This document shows, piece after piece, positions 23,251-37,767 of a DNA stretch of 64,000 bases. The stretch covers positions 19,383,511 through 19,447,510 of the forward strand of contig CM036159.1 of NCBI GenBank assembly GCA_020631735.1, in the 5' to 3' direction. The DNA comes from Saccharum officinarum. Lineage: Eukaryota > Streptophyta > Magnoliopsida > Poales > Poaceae. Position numbers and translations under genes: made by a program. Below the pieces are notes generated by a model. It was given only the letters and a program-made list of their open reading frames with translations. It did not search any database and was not told the origin of the DNA. Within the stretch, counting starts at the first letter, position 1. Every line of letters begins with the position of its first letter.

Positions 23251-26097
23251 CCCCACCTTAATTATTTGTCACACTCCATAACTGAAGACGAATCTGGAAA
23301 AAATTAAAACGACATACTAGGATAAACCAATAACACATAATTTAAAATGATAATAAGCCGAATCTGGGAAAAAAATTGAAAATACTAGTATAGTCTAGAA
23401 AGACGCTCACCTTTGTGGCCTTCTCTTTGAAGCTGTGTTCTCAAATGAAACACAAAGCGATGATAGAAAAAGCATCAGTTGTGTTCCCTTGCAATGGCTT
23501 CCAACACATAAATAGCCTTCATGCAGACCTGAAGTACACAAATATATTGAATACTAATGAATCTCTAACGAACTAGTGGAAAAGCTAACTGGAAATGCTT
23601 TGATTAACAAAAGGCCTAATAAAAGGTTCCTATGAAAACTATCAGTCTATCATATGCATAAAACCTAACTAGAGTGACAGGCAGACAGAATCTATCTCTG
23701 CACGCCAATCTGGTAATGTTTCCTTTTCAATTGTGATCTTTCTGTGTGTTATTTTTTTATTAGCTAATAAGATTGACAGTTCATAAAATTCTTCAAATGT
23801 GACATTTAGAAACATAGTATTCAGAAAAAGACTATTAGGAAGAATTCAAGTATCCAAAACTTTTTCATGAAAGTATTTCTTTTAACAACCAGAAAGAAAA
23901 GGTGCTTAAGCATTAAAATAATGGAAAGTGGTGTCATTCATCAGAGGTAATCTGAATTTTATTTACTAATTTTGTCCTGGGCGTACCAATACACCAGTGG
24001 AAGGGCACATAAATCATGAAGAAAACGAACATCAAGGGTGCGCCACACATTTATTTAAGAACATAACCTTCAATTCAAGTAAGCTAGTGAAGAACTAGAA
24101 TAGGTTGCCAAGTTGCAGGTAAAAGAGAAATGAGGGCTTTGAATACCAGAAGAGATAAGATAAAATTGCAATGTCACTCCGCTGAAACGATTACATATAA
24201 ACTAACTACTGACTACAGTAGATATGAAAACTAACTTTTGCTCCTAGTAGCAGTTCACCTTTGTCATTTCTGCTCCACTGCATTCTTTCATTCATAAAAA
24301 ACCTGGCCAATGGCATCAAATGGAAAGCTATAATTGGAAGAATATTTTCAATTTTGCGCATTAAAAAATTGTGAGGCAGAATTAGCATGCCCCATACTGA
24401 ACCAATAACAAACACCGTATACATGTTGACAATCAATTTCTATTGACAAACAGTGGTAGTTCAAGGAATCAATTGTGTTCATCAAAACCAAAACAGTAAA
24501 TCAAAAAGGTTTGCTATGAAATTTACAACAAAAAATATGTTCTCTTTTGTAAGCACTCAGCACCACTATGAAGAATTGATGCCATAGCCAAAGAATGTTA
24601 CCCAAGTGCGAATAATTTTATTCCCTGAGAAATCAGCTGATAGAAGATGTACACAATGGCAGCAACTATACAACCATAAGCACGGCAGGAGCAGGTTCTA
24701 AAGATATTGTCGGGTTTCATTAGAACAAATAGAGTTTCTAACATGCAGTGCACAGTCAATCTAGTTAACAGGTTGATATTGACAGATTTCTGATTAGACA
24801 AGTAATACCAAATGAACACATAAAGAATGAATTTTATGAAGAAATATAAAGTGGATAAAGAGGATGTTGAGGAGCATAGGGCATACACAGTCTTGAAAGC
24901 TCCCCACCTCAGAATGAAATTGTGCTGCACCAAGGAAAGGGAATCAGATAAAAAGAAGTTATAAACCTTGAACCTTAATTGTACATAGTAGTTCATCGCA
25001 TGCCATGTGCATACAGCATTTCACAAAACCTTAGTTATTTGCAACAAAACTAGCCTGCTCATAAATATTTTATATGTCATCCACTAGGCCTTACTCTTAA
25101 ATAGCATATAATAGAATAAAAAATATAATAAAAGACAGAGCCATCGCATATGGAACAATCTCAAGATGGAAGCAATAATTGCAGACAATTTATTATGTCC
25201 CTAATATATTCGCTTTTGGTAGAACAGAATACAAAATATAACTCTGTAACAGGTCCTCTACTGCATTTAGATAGAAACAAAAAATGCGGGAGGGCTGAAT
25301 AGACAGAAACAAAAAGTGCAATGTGAGCTCTCAAATAACATCCTCTTCGGGTTGAGAGGCATCCTATAAACCAGGTGCTGGCCAGCATCCATCCGGCAAG
25401 AGAATGGAAAAAAAAAGGTTTGTGCCATTTTAAAAAACTGCATGGGGACCATTTACATTGTGCATACAAGAACTGAACTTTTATCCACAATCTTATCGTC
25501 GGAATGGAGGAAATAGAAAAACGATATGGCTGATACAATTGCGATTCGTTATTAGAACAGCAATTTAATATGTGAGAGTAAGGAAAAATATCATAATGTG
25601 GAAAAACATGACCTTCTCTGTGAGCGGTCTAGGGGAGTAGGTAGTGAAGGCTGCTGCAAAAGGGGAATGCCTCGGATCTACAGACACAATGAAAGAGCCA
25701 AAAAAAGCAATAAACAACACTGATGAAGATATTGACTCTAAATAGGCCAGACGATTTTAAAATTTTGATAGTATAGTGGACTTCAGAACAGCATGATGAT
25801 CACAGGAAATGACCAAGGTTAAGTACATATACATCCAAAAAAGAAGGTTAGTGCAATTTGTCTCTAAATAGGTTGATCGAGATTGTAAAGGTTATATTAA
25901 GCTAAAAAAACCAGGTACCTTCACATTGCTACATACAAACTCCAGAACCTGGTATTGTCCTACAAACAATTAGAGTAGAAAACTAAAATGGGTTTGACAA
26001 AATTTAGTTAGGAGAAATCGAAAGGTTCTGCAATTTGAAAGAAGATTTAAGTTCGGTGAAGTATTTTTTAATCCTATTTCAATTCGTGCTCTGAACA
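23251..26097. other. AT-rich DNA with no recognisable gene
   Basis: I found no exon chain on either strand. Minus-strand open frames (24598-24996 and 25161-25538) are phenylalanine, leucine and serine rich and look like chance translations of AT-rich intron or intergenic sequence. One minus-strand stretch (about 23530-23410) has acceptor-like and donor-like borders but no identifiable product. Confidence 0.4.
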
Positions 26098-26108
26098 GGT
26101 TTATTGCA

Positions 26109-26242
26109 GTGGCAGAGCCACCACCCGGCTGCCCGCCGACGTTCGAATGGAAATTTTGTTTATATCAAAGTAGAACCGTGTAATTTTGTAGCTAAATATG
26201 TTGAATTGCCTGGGCTCCTAAAAGCTTCTGGCTCCGCTAATG
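26109..26242. mobile_element. 134-bp MITE, possibly Mutator-like
   Basis: An 11-bp direct repeat GGTTTATTGCA flanks the segment (26098-26108 and 26243-26253). The ends GTGGCAGAGCCA and TGGCTCCGCTAAT are imperfect inverted repeats. A duplication of 9-11 bp suggests a Mutator-like element, but the terminal repeats are short. Confidence 0.6.
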
Positions 26243-26253
26243 GTTTATTGCAA

Positions 26254-29394
<3,141 letters not shown>

Positions 29395-29690
29395 ACCCGA
29401 CGCCCGCTTGGTGCCACGACGCCCGCCTCGGCACCCTGTCTCCGCGCCTGCCCGACCGCCATCCTCGCGCTCGCCGGCACCCCCATGGAGGATGCCCGCC
29501 CTCCGGCCTTCGTGGAGGACATCCGCAACCACCCACCCTTCGGCCTCTATCTCGGTCTCCGTCACGTGCGGTTCGTGGTGACTGGCGGGCAGGGCTTTGT
29601 CGGTGCCGCCCTCTACCTCATCCAAGGTGAGCCCCCTCCTCTGGTCATCGTAGTTCTGTTGCATCTTAGTAGTAGCATCATCTGTAGTAC
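29395..29690 (+). pseudogene. Fragment resembling a 3beta-hydroxysteroid dehydrogenase / extended SDR exon
   Basis: An open plus-strand frame in unusually GC-rich sequence includes VRFVVTGGQGFVGAAL. This matches the N-terminal NAD(P)-binding Rossmann motif (TGxxGxxG) of the plant 3beta-HSD-like extended short-chain dehydrogenases. A donor-like CCAAG|GTGAGC follows at about 29625. Nothing downstream continues the enzyme, so it is a fragment. Its position between retrotransposon debris and CACTA sequence suggests capture by a transposon. The family match is from memory of the motif and needs a search. Confidence 0.55.
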
Positions 29691-30215
29691 TTGATCGATG
29701 GATTTGGAAGGAGGACGTGATTTGATCTGGAACTTACTTTATGCTTGTTGATGATGAATGCAGATGGTAATGGAATGTGAACCAAAATGTGGCTTGTTAT
29801 TTTGATCTTATTGTTTGTGATCCCATGTATGGATTTTGGAGACATGTATGTCCACTTGTATGAATTTTGGAGACATGTGGTTGTCAGCCATCGTGTCGTT
29901 GTTTCCTTGCAGGTTTTGGAAACCTCACTGTGTAGGGGAGGTGCTGCCAAAATTTTAAATTGACAGTATAATGTTTCTTTTTTTGTAGAGAAGAGCCCGT
30001 CGGAGCCGAGCCGGAGTACCCCGGCGTCCCCGATCTGCCTACATCGCGTCGCCTCGCCACCCAAGGTAAAACCCCTCTCTCTGTATCATGTTTGTAGATC
30101 ACGTAACCTAGTTAGGCGTCTCCCGTTCGAAAGAGATACAGTTAGAAATATACAGATCTTTGCATATATATAACCGTATATGTTTCGAATTGTCCATGTT
30201 TTTTTGGACAGCCCA

Positions 30216-30408
30216 AGGATGCGTAGATGTGGTTAGTTTCCGTGGTCTACTCCGATCCAATACAGAGTTTTGGCATCACCTCCCTGTTGTTCTCCGGATA
30301 CACAATCTCCCTGTCGGGATGTGTATTTTGAGAACAACAGGGAGGTGCTGCCAAAATTCTGTCTCTAATCGGAGTAGAGTATGGAAACTAACCCCATCTA
30401 CGCATCCT
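30216..30408. repeat. 193-bp hairpin, probable CACTA subterminal inverted repeat
   Basis: The left arm (30216-30305) and right arm (30321-30408) pair along about 90 bp with few mismatches. Shared words are AGGATGCGTAGATG, GGTTAGTTTCC, CTACTCCGAT and CACCTCCCTGTTGTTCTC. The loop is about 15 bp. It lies 94 bp upstream of the CACTA coding remnant. A further copy of GGAGGTGCTGCCAAAATT occurs near 29939. Confidence 0.85.
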
Positions 30409-30501
30409 CGGGTGGGATTAGGACCTATCTTCACCTATTAGATAGTAGGAACATCGTGTAGATGCACTTCATTCTTATATTACTCCCTGATATGATAGAG
30501 G

Positions 30502-32415
30502 ATGGATGACCATGAGTGGATGTACACGGGTCGCTCAAGTCAGACTGAGTTCTTCGAGGAATGGATTGAGAAGACTGATGCTTTCTTGGAACTAGCATTT
30601 GACAAGGCTAAAGGAGCTAGCCCGTACCACTTGGTGTCTTGAAAAGGAACCAAAGGAGGGGAGTGCTAGAATGGTTCCAAACGTTAATGTTCCCTGATGG
30701 GTATGCAGCGAATCTGAGGAGGGGAGTGAACTTATCTACTATGTGAATCAAATGGCTCAACAGTCATGACTACCACATATGGCTTGAGTGGCTTCTTCCA
30801 GTGATGATTCGAGGCTATTTTCCCGAGCATGTCTGGCTAGTGCTGGCAGAGTTGAGCTTCTTCCTCTGCCTGCTTTGTGCCAAGGAGTTATCTTGGACTA
30901 TGATTGCAGACTTGGAAACAATGGCACCTCTGTTGATCTGTAAGTTGGAGAAGGTCTTTCCACCTGGCTTCTTCAATCCGATGTAGCATTTGATTTTGCA
31001 CCTCCCGTATGAGGCACGATTGGGGGCTGTGCAGTGCCGTTGGTGCTATCCAATTGAGAGATGTCTAAAGGTTCATCGAACTAAATGTAAGAATAAATGT
31101 AAATTGAGGCTTCCATTGCAGAGGCATAGATCCTGGAGGAGGTGTCAAACTTCACAACAACATACTATGGTGACAACCTTCCTAGCGTGCATAATCCACC
31201 CCCTCGTTACAATGCTGGTGAAAATGAATCGAACCTCAGCCTTTTTCGAGGGCAACTCGGAAGCGCAAGTGCATCGACCCCCAAGACCTTGAAACATGAA
31301 GAGTGGCACATTATCATGCTATATGTGTTGACCAACCTTGATGAAGTGGAGCCGTACATGCGGTAAGTTCTCAACGAACTTGTTCAATACGCTGTCACTA
31401 TTCTACATCCAACCCCCTTGTTTCTCGTTGGTGCAGCAAATTTCTTCATCAATTCTAGCATCAATCAAGGTAACCTATCCCCTAGAAAACTAAGACCCTT
31501 CTTAGACAAGGTGCGGGAAATGGAATGCCCGATTTCACTTGTTGGTTCAAACGGAAGGTACTGTCTAATTTAGCTCGTACTTAGTTTGACATTACATGTT
31601 GCTCGTACATGCGAATAATATAACGAACTATCCTGCTTGACCTTGCAGGGCCAAGCCAACCTCTATGAGTGCCAAGTTGAGATAGGTTGCTGATGGTTGT
31701 GCCCATAGGGTCAGGTCATTTACCGGTTATGACGTGAATGGATATCGCTTTCACACAACAAGGCACGAGCAGAGGCGGCCCAATCGAAGAACCACAAATA
31801 CCAGAGTTTTAACGCCCGGTCTAGATGGGGTTGAGTATTAAAAAGAGTTGAAGAAATATACGAACTCACATTTCATGGTTGCAAACCTCTTAATCCTGTC
31901 ATTGGTTTGATCCTGAAGTAACGAGACAGACCCCTAATCTTGAGCTAGTCAAAATTCGACAGGATTCCGTCTTACCAGGATAAGATGTCTATATTGTGGC
32001 TCAACAGGCCACGCAAGTTTATTATCTCTCATACTCGTGCCAAACCGACGAATGTCTTAAGGGTTGGGATGTTGTGTACAAGGTATCGCCACACGGTAAA
32101 CTACCTGTACCAAACAATGAAGATTACAACTTAGACTCGAACACATATGACGGAGAGTTCTTTCAAGAAGAGGGGTAAGAAGGGACTTTTGAGATAGACT
32201 TAACCGAAGCGATCGGAATGGAAGTCGACAATAAAAGGGTTGTTGACGAGGACGCTGGAGATGAGGTTGAAAATGTGAAGGACTTAGAATTACTTCAGTT
32301 GTTACATTTAGGCAATGACAATGATGACAACATTGCTCCTTCAGATAGTGATGATTATATCGACATAGCTGATAGTGATGATGAGACTTATGATCCAGCA
32401 ATTGGCTATTCTTAG
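30502..32415 (+). pseudogene. CACTA (En/Spm) transposase pseudogene, internally deleted
   Basis: The N-terminus starts at 30502 with MDDHEWMYTGRSSQTEF, typical of CACTA TNP2-type proteins. After about 45 residues it jumps to WFQTLMFPDGYAANLRRG (about 30669) and then SHDYHIWLEWLLPV, LCAKEL and CKLEKVFPPGFFNPM, the DUF4218-type region. It continues through NFTTTYYGDNLPSVHNPPP (about 31150). A third block (31700-32410) holds YDVNGYRFHTTRHEQ, DVYIVAQQATQVYYLSY and KGWDVVYKVSPHGKLPVPN, the DUF4216-type region, and an acidic tail. The catalytic TNP2 core expected after the N-terminus is absent, and several stops and frameshifts are present. I could not find the CACTA termini. Confidence 0.88.
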
Positions 32416-33500
32416 CGTCACCACATAGGGCAAGCACGAATGTCCACCCCGGCAGCGGCGCCATAAATGCCGGTGGAGCTAGCATCCCATAACACCACCG
32501 CTAGGACCCCGGAGGACCCTAACGATAGCACTATGGAACGCCAACCCCTAATAGGTCTTACGTTTACAGACGAAATCCACAAGCATATTGATCTGTCGTT
32601 GTAGCATTTCACCCGGAAGTATTCAGGGTATCGTTATTTATATTTTCCCAAAGGAAGGCAAGGATAACAAATGTTCTGACATGAGTATGGGCAAAGCAGT
32701 CATGTATGCATAATATCCAAATGATCATAACAGGGGTAAACATTTGTAGTTCAAGATAGTGGACATACACATGTACTAGTCAAGAGATTCCTACACTCAA
32801 GAATAAAGAATAAAAAGAATATTCTAGTCAGGAGTAGAGGGTTCTATATAGTTAGATTGCTATGAGCTAAGTTATCATACATGTACACAAAATAGTGCTA
32901 GGTATGTGTGAGTTGGATCGGGAGGCCACCGAGTACTGGTCTGCCAGCAACCTCATGTGACAATTTACATACTCCTACACCATGGCCGAACGTGGAGGAA
33001 TTCAAGGGGCGGACAGAGCTGTACGTCACCACTTGCTGCTTACCCCCGACCGTGGGACATGAAATGCAATCACCCGCCACTATATACCCGGGCACCTCGC
33101 CCGCATACATAATGACCACCCAAGTCCCCCGAATCCCTGACCCTATGGATCGATAGGTAAGAGACTTGGGCGTACCCGAAAGCATGATGAACCACCCCCT
33201 CAACACACAAATAGCTCTACTCATGAATATGATATGAGAGTGAAGCACCTAAGCCAACTTAGCATATGCATGATATGTAAACTATAGACTAGTCTAAATA
33301 TCACATATAGACTAAATAGACTATACATAGCCAAGTATGAAATGAGCATAACATATGAACTATAGACTAGCACACATATCATGAACATGTCACCAAGACT
33401 ATACTCTAGTTCATAGCATCTACTATATGAATATAAGAGCAAAGCTAATTAGAAGAACATGATGAATATAAGAATGAAATACTTCATCTTTATTCTCACT
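32416..33500. mobile_element. Transposon debris between the CACTA remnant and a Gypsy LTR
   Basis: About 32416-32640 continues the CACTA-type sequence downstream of the acidic tail. About 32640-33480 is AT-rich, with repeated ACATATGAACTATAGACTAG-like words (33280-33400), and resembles retrotransposon non-coding sequence. No intact reading frame is present. Confidence 0.4.
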
Positions 33501-35070
33501 GTCGACGAGATATGGTCGGCAGTCTACCGAGGGGTATGCCCAAGGTAGTAGATTGTCGGCAGACAGGTGCGCAAGCTACGAACTAGATGGTGACGCAAGA
33601 CAACACACGAGGTTTTATCCAGGTTCGGCCGCCATGAGGACGTAATACCTACGTCCTGCGTCAGATTGTATTGCTGTGTGTATTAAGATGTGTTTTGAGG
33701 GGGTCCCCTGTCCGCCTTATATAGTCTGGGGGGTAGGGTTACAAATCTGAAAACTAATCCTAGTCGGTTACAATTGCCATAGCTGGCCGGATAAGGATTC
33801 CTATTCTAACCGACCAGGATCTTACTTGATCTCCAAGTGTGCTCTCCTCCCTTGTGCGGGACGCCGAGCACATCGACCGGGCCACACGTCATCCTTGTCA
33901 TGGGCCGAACCCACTGATCTGAGCCAGCCCAAGTCTAGCCGTAGGGGTATAGGGGTTAATACCACCATAGCTAGTCCCTGAGCACTATGTATTGTGATGC
34001 GACACACCGTCTTGACCTTCTCCGAACAGTGAGGCTTGGACTCTTGTCATCTCCAACCAGTCAAAGCGCCATCCAAGTAGTTGTTGGAAGCCTCCGACCA
34101 GCTTAAAATACAGCCGACCACCGTTGTCGTTGGAGAAGTAGGTTGTCCGAAGAATGTATGGTGCTCTTGAGAAAAAGAAAATGATTTTCTTCCTGGTGAA
34201 GTGTGCCCACTTGTATTTCTGAAAAGAAATGTAAACAGGGTAAACAAAGCGTAGGGGTCAAAAAAATAAGCACATTCACCGCAAGGTGAAGTGTGCCCAC
34301 TAAGCCCCCGAGCCTGCGAATAGGTGACGTAGGCACGTGATGCCAGGGTCTTAAAATAGATTGTCTTGGAAACTAGATACTGAGATGCACCGACAGGTGC
34401 ATTGTACCGATGTACTCCCCGAGCTTGCAAGAAGGCGAAATATGAGCCTTGTAGCAAGGTCTAAAAAAGCACTGACCTCTGAACTATATGCGAGTCAAAT
34501 TTCACATATAGCCGAGGAAAAAAGGCCTCAAGCTGTGGTCGAGGAGTGGTCAACGAGTCCCTGAGCACAGCGTAAGGCGTGGTCGATGAGTCCCCGAGCA
34601 TGATCAGGGAGTGTATCATGCTCGGTGGTCTGAGATGGACTGTAAGCCCCAGACCAGTCCCCGAGCGTTGCGTATCTCTAACACCTTCTCTGTCATATTT
34701 TGTCGTTCTTTCTCTCTCTTTCTTCTTATTTGCATTATTTTTTTGACCTGACCCGTTAGCTTAGAAAGTTGCCTGATGTGACGTGGCAGTCATGTCGTTG
34801 TCTTGTCAATCAAACTGTGGACCGGCGCCTGTCACGACGTGTCAGCGTGGGCCCTCCCACATTGTAATCGAGGGAGCGCATTTACTGGCGCTGGTACTAG
34901 TAAAAAGTGGAAACCGCACAGCGCGTGCCGCGTTTCACACGCACGACCCCCGAGTATCTCGGGGAGGTGGAACAACACGATTAATGGGATAAATAGCTGC
35001 TGTGCAGTCATTCCCCATTTACACCCGATAGTTGCTTTTATAAACCAAGCGTCTTCTTCATCTAGCCCAC
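33501..35070 (+). mobile_element. Probable Gypsy-type LTR and leader
   Basis: The sequence from TGTCGACGAGATATGG (the canonical TG start of an LTR) contains AGGTTTTATCCAGGTTCGGC and CCTACGTCCTGCG, words I associate with long grass Gypsy LTRs. TATATAG occurs near 33718. Repeated CCCCGAGC/CCGAGCCTGCGA words occur from 34300 to 34670. The right LTR boundary and a second LTR copy were not found. The gag-like remnant follows. Confidence 0.5.
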
Positions 35071-35173
35071 AGTCCCCATTCCCCTCCATAGCCGCCATTA
35101 GTGAACCTTGCCGCCGTTAGAAGCGACGCGCTCTCTGTCCACCAACTGAGCCGAAGCCAAGAGGCGAGAGAGG

Positions 35174-36621
35174 ATGGCCAAGACGGAGGCGATGAAGAGG
35201 GCGGAGGTGATGAGGAAGGAATGGTGGAAGTCAAAGTCCACCGAGTCATCCATCAACGACCTCGTCAGCCTTGGGGTGCTCCATGACAAGGAGCTCGGAG
35301 GCTGGAGAGCATCAGAGTGAGAAAGCGTCCCCGATCCCTGACCCGGTGAGATCGTTGTATTTGAAGATTTTTTCCAAGAGGGGATTTGGGGTTCCTGCTC
35401 ATCCGTTCCTCCAAGGCCTTTGCCTGTACTACGAGATCAGGATTTGCAATCTGCATCCCAACTCCATCCTTCTTGTCTCGATGTTCATCCATCTGTGTGA
35501 GGCTTTTGGGGATTTCTACCACATTTTGACCTCTTCTGCTATCTTTTCTGTCTTCAGAAGAAAGGGTCCAGGGGAGGTTCGCAGATTGCTGGCGGGGTGT
35601 ACCTGACACTTTGTGATGGGATGAAATCAGAGTACCTTAGCTGCCCCTGGAATACCTCTCTTGGGGAATGGTACAAGAAGTGGTTTTACATCTGAGAAGA
35701 GCCCAACACTGCCATCTTTTGTGACGTTGGTTATATCCCGAAGAAGGGGGTCAGTTGGAACGAGCGGCCAGAGTACGCCGGGCAGGTGAGGGAACTCATG
35801 GCGCTACTCCCGTGGAACCATCTAGACGGTCCAGCCGTGGTCGGGAGCTTCATTAGCCGACGAGTATAGCTATTCCAAAAGAGGGTGCATGCCGGTTGTG
35901 AGTACCAGGGTTCGGCCGACCAGATGAGGATGCGTCAGAGGCGGCTGCACGAAGACGAGATCAATCAGAGGATCGCAGATCTGTTCAACCTAGCAGACCC
36001 GGCGTACCAGCCTCTGAGCGTCATCGTGCACGCGTTCAAGCTCATCCGACCAGCTCCGAAGGTAACTCTGACATCTATCTTTTCTGTCACGTGCATAGTT
36101 GATAAAAACATCTCTTATAAGTCCTATAATCCTCATGATGGTAGGTGCACGGCGTGGAGAGGCATGCATTGTACGTGTCCTTGGCGCCAGGGATGGACCA
36201 TCCGAGGAGCGTGGAGCCCCCACCGCGGAACGTGGAGCGATGCTATGCTCACGTTAACGTGGATAAGGGAGATAGAGCACCAAGCACCGGGACAAGCACC
36301 AGTAGCAAGAGGACGGAGAAGCACCCAGCCGCCCCCGAGCACTCGAAGAAGAGGCCGGGGAGTTCAGAGACCACGGAGGTGCCGGAAAATCTGACCAACA
36401 AGCGACGTCAGATAATACAAGACTGGTCGGATGAAGATGAAGAAAACGACCCGACCGCTGATCTGCTCAATCCTCATCAGAGGAAGGATGTAGAGCAGAC
36501 GGTCCAGGAGGGGCCGTCGAGACCAACAGCAGCACCAGCGTGGGGAACGTCGACAACGTCAACCGCGGCTACATCACATGTGCCGCCACCAAGTGATGGT
36601 GGCCAGGGCTCGTCGGGATAG
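35174..36621 (+). pseudogene. Gypsy-associated gag-like protein remnant (PF04195 type)
   Basis: Fragments in shifting frames read SINDLVSLGVLHDKELGGW, then a block with GFGVPAHPFLQGLCLYYEI and PNSILLVSMFIHLCEAFG (about 35375-35510). Further on are GGVYLTLCDGMKSEYL, SLGEWYKKWFYI, and HAGCEYQGSADQMRMRQRR (about 35885). This is the 'putative gypsy type transposon' domain found in plant non-autonomous Gypsy elements. A low-complexity, charged tail follows to the stop at 36619-36621. Several frameshifts and internal stops (for example before 35700) make it non-functional. The minus-strand open frames over 35058-35609 are shadows. Confidence 0.8.
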
Positions 36622-36898
36622 CAGGGGAGGCAGGGACGACCGCGTCGGAGCGCATTCTCAGCCGCCCATCGTCAAGCGGACATGTAAGTATCTGCACGTC
36701 AGTAATCATTAGTAGTAAAGGTAAATAATAACATGCAACATTATCTGTGGTTGTATCAAACTATAGCTCGGCATGGACGGAAGTCCTCGAGGAGCTCGCC
36801 GCTGGTGGGAAACCAGCAACAGCTGGCGAGAGGGCGACCACCGAGCAGGTGGCGCCAAGTCCCTGCCAAAAGGAGCCAACAACGGTGGAGGTAGCCGC

Positions 36899-37114
36899 AC
36901 TGTAGCATTTCGTTTGTATTTGGTAATAATTATCCAACCATTGACTAATTAGGCTCAAAACGTTCGTCTCGCAAAGTACAACCAAATTGTGCAATTAGTT
37001 TTTGATTCCATCTACATTTAGTACTTCATACATGTACCGCAAGTTTGATGTGACGGGAAATCTTCTTTTTGCATAGTGCCAAATTCAGGAGTTTGGGGGA
37101 ACTAAACATGGCCT
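36899..37114. mobile_element. MITE of the GTTTAG family, copy 2 (reverse orientation)
   Basis: It reads ACTGTAGCATTTCGTTTGTA at the left, then ATTGACTAATTAGGCTC, GTGCAATTAGTTTTTGATT and TTTGATGTGACGGGAAATCT, ending GGGGGAACTAAACATGGCC. It is the reverse complement of the order seen in the copy at 41508. Confidence 0.75.
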
Positions 37115-37395
37115 TAATACCATTACCATGCCCCAACTAGACAAATTAGAGTTTTACTCAAATGCAGTTGCCTGATATTTTGTTTTCTTATCAGTCAAAT
37201 TTCGCACAACATCACTTGTATACTGCCGGAACATCACAAAGTGCATCACGGAACATTCTAAAATACATCACATGTATTTTAGCAGCCGCCTGAGAATATC
37301 ACATAACATTAAAATATATCATCTAACACAACGGAACATCACATGTATACTACGCAAACATCACAACATTATAGAACAACATGTACTACATGAAC

Positions 37396-37465
<70 letters not shown>

Positions 37466-37629
37466 GTGAACATCACGAAATACATCCCATAACATGTTAA
37501 CCATTAGTCACCTGGTACAGAGACACACCCAACAAATTAAGTAATCACTAATGCCACCGCCGCTCCCTTCACAATTCCGTTCCCAAACCGTATCATTAAA
37601 AAAACCGCAGAACAAGCTGTGTGTAGTTA
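37115..37629. repeat. AT-rich spacer with (AT)n microsatellite at 37398-37464
   Basis: An uninterrupted AT repeat of about 33 units lies at 37398-37464. The surrounding sequence repeats AACATCAC/ACATCAC words every 15-40 bases (37200-37500). No gene is present. Confidence 0.85.
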
Positions 37630-37767
37630 GTGCCAGTCAGTCCACTCGGACGAGACTCCGCGTTTAGTATGAGACTGGACTCTAGTCTAGTATATAATAA
37701 CAAGAGAACCCGACCGATGGCGACGATCCATCCCGTCCAACTCCCAACGCAACCTGACAAAGTGACA

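Noticed and set aside
23410..23535. Possible minus-strand exon with acceptor- and donor-like borders
   Set aside because: No frame gives recognisable protein and it does not join the ORP exons in phase.
35058..35609. Minus-strand ORFs opposite the Gypsy gag-like remnant
   Set aside because: They are shadows of the plus-strand PF04195-type sequence.
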